Source of the DNA: Anaerolineae bacterium
GTDB lineage: Bacteria > Chloroflexota > Anaerolineae > Aggregatilineales > Phototrophicaceae
Direction: 5' to 3'
Assembly (NCBI GenBank): GCA_028284565.1
Contig: JANQRM010000481.1
Span: 1-10,235, forward strand
DNA length: 10,235 nt
In this document: piece after piece, positions 7,697 to 10,235 of the stretch
Numbering within the stretch: position 1 is the first letter of the stretch
Layout: every line of letters begins with the position of its first letter
Notes under the pieces: generated by a model
What the model was told of the DNA's origin: nothing
Database searches by the model: none
What the model saw: only the letters and a program-made list of their open reading frames with translations
Made by a program: the position numbers and the translations under genes

Positions 7697-7768
7697 ACAT
7701 AACAACAAATTAAACTGAAACCAAATATTGACTTTATCGGATTAACCAACCATTTGAATCGACACGCC

Positions 7769-9007
7769 ATGTTCAACTCATCCGTCAGTGACCGCCTCCA
7801 TCGCACCCTTTTTGTGACACAAAGTCTTTTTAGCGCGTCGCAAATCGCCATGATAACTTTACTCTCCATCGTCGCTGTCGATCTCAGTGGAACAGATTCG
7901 CTTGCCGGACTCCCCAGCACCATTGGGACATTCTCACAAGCTGGCATGGCTTATTTCATCGGCATCTTCATGGGACGCTTCGGCAGAAGACTAGGTTTGT
8001 CCATCAGTTACGGCATCGCCTTTATCGGATCATTATTAGGCGTGATTGCGGTCACCCAAGCCAGCTTCCCAATTCTTTTGGTCAGTGCCTTAGTCTTTGG
8101 CATGGGTCGTGCCGGAGCCGAGCAAGGTCGTTTCGCAGCAGGTGAAATCTATCCAGAACATCTCCGCGCTCGCAAAATCGGACAAATCGTTTTCGCAGGC
8201 ACAATCGGAGCGATTGTCGGACCACTCCTTGTCACACCCGGCGGACAAATCGCAGAAGCATTCGGTATCAATATAAATGCAGGCGCATGGCTAGTTGGTG
8301 TCGTTCTCTATACGCTTGCAGTGATCATAACGATGGTCTTCCTTCGACCCGACCCCACCCAAATCGCCTACGAAATCGACACTGGCTCAGACAAAGAAAA
8401 GGTCGAACATAAAAGCAAACCCGCCCGTCCCCTACGCGAACTCTTGAAACTCCCTAGCGTGCAATTGGGTATCATTGCCATGCTTGTCAGTCAATCCGTC
8501 ATGGTTGCCCTCATGGTTATCACCCCTGTTCACATGGATCACAACAATCTAGGACAAGGCGAGGTCTCTATTGTCATCTCAGCACACACACTCGGCATGT
8601 TTGGTTTATCGGGCCTAACAGGCTATCTGATTGACCGCTACGGACGCAATACCATGCTCATCGTCGGTGCATTGACTCTCATTGCCTCAGCGATTATTGC
8701 CCCACTCAATGCCACCATGCCCTTCTTGATTGTTGGGCTATTCCTACTCGGTCTGGGGTGGAACTTTGGCTACATCGCAGGGTCATCTCTCTTAGCCGAC
8801 GCACTGGAAGGAGAAGAGCGCAGTCAGGTGCAGGGCTTTAATGATATGCTGGTTGCCTTCTCCGCGGGATGTGGAAGTCTGATTTCAGGTCCCTTATTCG
8901 AGATTGGGGATTATGTCTTAGTCAGCGTCGTAGGGATATTGGTGACATTCATTTTGATGGTATCCATTCGTCGCCTCACCCCACGCACCCAACTCCAGAC
9001 AGCATAA
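7769..9007 (+). CDS. Major facilitator superfamily transporter, probable drug or metabolite efflux
   Basis: With the ATG at 7769 this is a 412-residue inner-membrane protein with about twelve hydrophobic segments in two bundles. A polar loop at roughly 195-230 (about SDKEKVEHKSKPARPLRE) separates them. GRFGRRLGL (69-77) between helices 2 and 3 is the motif-A position. Its counterpart, YLIDRYGRN (286-294), lies between helices 8 and 9, as in MFS_1 proton-driven antiporters. Arg114 and the acidic-basic stretch AGAEQGRFAAGEIYPEHLRAR (115-135) lie in and after helix 4. MVITPVHMDH (249-258) in helix 7 recalls a subgroup of uncharacterised MFS proteins. A TTG at 7754 would add five residues; neither start has a good ribosome binding site, so the start is uncertain. 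No substrate can be named. The gene stands alone, converging on the three-gene cluster. Confidence 0.88.
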   Translation: MFNSSVSDRLHRTLFVTQSLFSASQIAMITLLSIVAVDLSGTDSLAGLPSTIGTFSQAGMAYFIGIFMGRFGRRLGLSISYGIAFIGSLLGVIAVTQASFPILLVSALVFGMGRAGAEQGRFAAGEIYPEHLRARKIGQIVFAGTIGAIVGPLLVTPGGQIAEAFGININAGAWLVGVVLYTLAVIITMVFLRPDPTQIAYEIDTGSDKEKVEHKSKPARPLRELLKLPSVQLGIIAMLVSQSVMVALMVITPVHMDHNNLGQGEVSIVISAHTLGMFGLSGLTGYLIDRYGRNTMLIVGALTLIASAIIAPLNATMPFLIVGLFLLGLGWNFGYIAGSSLLADALEGEERSQVQGFNDMLVAFSAGCGSLISGPLFEIGDYVLVSVVGILVTFILMVSIRRLTPRTQLQTA

Positions 9008-9029
9008 AGGCGAGCCAGTTGACCCGCCT
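9008..9029. terminator. Weak hairpin between converging genes
   Basis: AGGCG (9008-9012) and CGCCT (9025-9029) form a 5-bp GC-rich stem with a 12-base loop directly after the MFS stop codon. No T-tract follows on the plus strand (GTGTTATGG), and the minus side has only a short run, TTTATGC. It sits where a shared terminator would be expected but is structurally poor. Confidence 0.25.
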
Positions 9030-9042
9030 GTGTTATGGATTA

Positions 9043-9441
9043 CTAACCCTCCTCTAGCAAAGGTGGCACACGATGGGTTGTCGCCACCTCAATCAGTTGA
9101 CGAAGTGCCGGATTGTCCAAATCTTCCGGCTTTCTGATTTTCACATGGCGCATGAGTTTGCCCGTTCCTTCCAACAAGTTCTCTGGATCAAGCAATTCAG
9201 AGCCATAGTTGAAACCGAGATTCACATGATTTTTGTGAGGAATGATCCACGAGAAATGCTCAGACATTTTCTTCGGACCTGTCCCATAACCAGCCGAACC
9301 CTGTGTTGTCCAGACCACTTCGACCACGCGCGGGAGGACATCGTAAATCAACTGACGCGAACCTCTCGCCAGTTCCTGAACTTGAGAGTCAAAATCGGTA
9401 ATGATTTGTTCAAATTGCTCTGCTGGATTATCAGAGGTCAT
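9043..9441 (-). CDS. DUF1801 domain-containing protein (YdhG-like fold)
   Basis: This 132-residue protein matches the DUF1801 pattern. A helical start contains SRQLIYDVLPRVVEVVW (28-44), the family's R-x-L-I-x-x-x-x-P-x-x-x-E helix. A core follows with HVNLGFNYGSELLDP (72-86) and LLEGTGKLMRHVKIRKPEDL (89-108), where the family expects 'lLeGtGK-x-mRHvk'. The biochemical function of DUF1801 is not established, and members are small soluble proteins. AAAGGA lies seven bases before the ATG at 9441. It is the last gene of the three-gene cluster, 31 bp after the DUF6958-like gene. The C-terminus VPPLLEEG is short and acidic. Confidence 0.85.
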   Translation of the reverse strand: MTSDNPAEQFEQIITDFDSQVQELARGSRQLIYDVLPRVVEVVWTTQGSAGYGTGPKKMSEHFSWIIPHKNHVNLGFNYGSELLDPENLLEGTGKLMRHVKIRKPEDLDNPALRQLIEVATTHRVPPLLEEG

Positions 9442-9472
9442 GGGTTATCCTTTCTCAATCATTGAATAGTAT

Positions 9473-9751
9473 TTAGCTTGATAAGACGAGCCGTTGCGGA
9501 CTGCTCTTCGGCACTCTCTGAATCAGTCCCCGCGCTTCCAAGTCGAGCTTAACAGTCGTTGTATACCATCCAATCGACCCATCAAAATTGGGAAGCTGTT
9601 TACCAACTTCATCAGCCAATTCACCAAAAGGCATCTCACCCCGTTGTTGGATAATATTGAGGATAGCATCTTTCATCACATCGTACTTCGACTGCTCGAT
9701 GTTGACCCCTTCTTTGCCTTCAGGATGGAGCGTTTGTATGCGTTGAGACAT
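9473..9751 (-). CDS. Small DUF6958-like protein, probable winged-helix fold
   Basis: This 92-residue protein begins RIQTLHPEGKEGVNIEQSKY, which I recognise from a family of small uncharacterised proteins (DUF6958-like). Residues 21-36 are a helix. Residues 41-52 (PFGELADEVGKQ) are a second helix. GSIGWYTTTVKLDLEARGLI (58-77) resembles the recognition helix of a winged helix-turn-helix, followed by QRVPKSSPQRLVL as a possible wing. The fold is inference, and DNA binding has not been shown by anything here. AAAGGA upstream of the ATG at 9751 supports the start. Gaps of 39 bp to the SRPBCC gene upstream and 31 bp to the DUF1801 gene downstream suggest one transcript. Confidence 0.75.
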   Translation of the reverse strand: MSQRIQTLHPEGKEGVNIEQSKYDVMKDAILNIIQQRGEMPFGELADEVGKQLPNFDGSIGWYTTTVKLDLEARGLIQRVPKSSPQRLVLSS

Positions 9752-9790
9752 GAGTTTGTTCCTTTCTCAGTCTGTGGTATGTTGTGTAAT

Positions 9791-10231
9791 TCACTCCCCC
9801 CTCGAGGAGTCCTGCGCCAAAGTCTGTAATATCGGCGGGAGCATCTCGCGTAAAGCCTTTTCCCAGCCTCGCCCCAGAATGAAGCTAATGCCAATACCCA
9901 CCAAGCCTTCAAATCCGGTATGTTCCAATTCCAATCGTGTCCCACCTTCAATCGGAAACAGATTCCATGTCACCGTTGTTGGCTTCTTCATCGGACCGCC
10001 CTGCCATGTATAGGCTAATCGTTTCGGCTTATCCACTGCAATCACTTCGCAATTCACAATGCCATCAAATCCCACTGACGAATGCGTCCGAAATTGAAAG
10101 CGATGTCCCACATAGGGTTGGAAATCCGTCTCCATCAACCAATCAGCAATCGCTTTTGGGTCCGTCAATGCTTTCCAAACACGCTCAGGTGGATGGGGAT
10201 ACACCCGTTCCAAGCGGACATTACGTTGCAT
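9791..10231 (-). CDS. SRPBCC/AHSA1-type START-like domain protein
   Basis: This 146-residue protein is a single AHSA1-like domain of the SRPBCC superfamily. These are small alpha/beta proteins with a deep ligand pocket, whose ligand is usually unknown. Motifs in order are PPERVWKALTDPKAIADWL (14-32), where the family has 'p.e.VW.aLtdp..l..W', then GIVNCEVIAVDKPKRLAYTW (57-76), TTVTWNLFPIEGGTRLELEH (85-104) and the C-terminal helix GWEKALREMLPPILQTL (122-138). The ATG at 10231 lies four bases from the window edge, so the ribosome binding site and any upstream partner cannot be seen. The normal AHSA1 length suggests the gene is complete or nearly so. In many genomes such genes follow an ArsR-family regulator; whether one lies beyond the edge is unknown. 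It leads the three-gene cluster. Confidence 0.87.
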   Translation of the reverse strand: MQRNVRLERVYPHPPERVWKALTDPKAIADWLMETDFQPYVGHRFQFRTHSSVGFDGIVNCEVIAVDKPKRLAYTWQGGPMKKPTTVTWNLFPIEGGTRLELEHTGFEGLVGIGISFILGRGWEKALREMLPPILQTLAQDSSRGE

Positions 10232-10235
10232 CGTT

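Larger units (their letters stand above)
7281..7768. other. 488-bp intergenic region between acnA and the MFS gene
   Basis: No convincing gene is present. The region holds a degenerate GC-rich palindromic element at 7329-7384, a short orphan open frame ending at 7582, and an A/T-rich stretch before the transporter with small direct repeats. No clean T-tract terminator follows acnA, so the palindrome is the only terminator-like structure. I see no good -35/-10 pair for the transporter: TTGACT at 7728-7733 lacks a -10 partner at the right spacing. Confidence 0.6.

Noticed and set aside
7630..7947. 105-codon minus-strand open frame overlapping the MFS start
   Set aside because: It is antisense to the first helices of the transporter, has no ribosome binding site and resembles no family.
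9073..9829. Plus-strand open frames of 130 and 111 codons opposite the right-hand gene cluster
   Set aside because: They are antisense to genes with clear family motifs and ribosome binding sites, and their products have no recognisable domain.

Overview
The window looks like ordinary chromosomal DNA of a free-living bacterium with mid-range GC content. It is gene-dense and mixes housekeeping genes with small accessory ones. No phage, insertion sequence, CRISPR array, tRNA or rRNA is visible. A Chloroflexota-like host is my best guess, held weakly. It rests on a membrane-anchored DsbA-like protein with a Thr-Glu-Pro/Asp-rich tail and on a GC-rich interspersed palindrome after the aconitase gene. 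Neither is diagnostic.

Layout from left to right. (1) Positions 1-279 hold the C-terminal end of a plus-strand gene, probably the last blade of a TolB/PD40-type beta-propeller. (2) Positions 349-1487 hold a plus-strand pair, fabG (3-oxoacyl-ACP reductase) and a HinT-type HIT phosphoramidase, separated by 38 bp. (3) A hairpin at 1495-1519 lies between converging genes and works best as a terminator for the minus-strand gene that follows. (4) Positions 1544-4356 hold two minus-strand genes. The upstream one encodes a thermolysin-like zinc peptidase with no export signal. The downstream one encodes a membrane-anchored DsbA-like oxidoreductase with an acidic repeat tail. (5) A divergent intergenic region (4357-4577) carries a good sigma70-type promoter and a leader with inverted and direct repeats in front of acnA. 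(6) Positions 4578-7280 hold aconitase. (7) Positions 7281-7768 are a 488-bp gap with a degenerate GC-rich palindrome, a short orphan reading frame and small direct repeats. (8) Positions 7769-9007 hold a 12-helix MFS transporter. (9) Positions 9043-10231 hold a tight minus-strand cluster of three small genes: an SRPBCC/AHSA1 protein, a DUF6958-like small protein and a DUF1801 protein.

FabG serves fatty-acid elongation and aconitase serves the TCA cycle, while HinT hydrolyses nucleoside phosphoramidates. They share no obvious pathway. The two groupings most likely to be real transcription units are fabG-hinT and the three-gene cluster at the right end. I found no convincing new biological system. 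The most interesting items are the aconitase leader, the non-exported thermolysin-like peptidase, the repeat tail of the DsbA-like protein and the three-gene cluster of poorly characterised domains.
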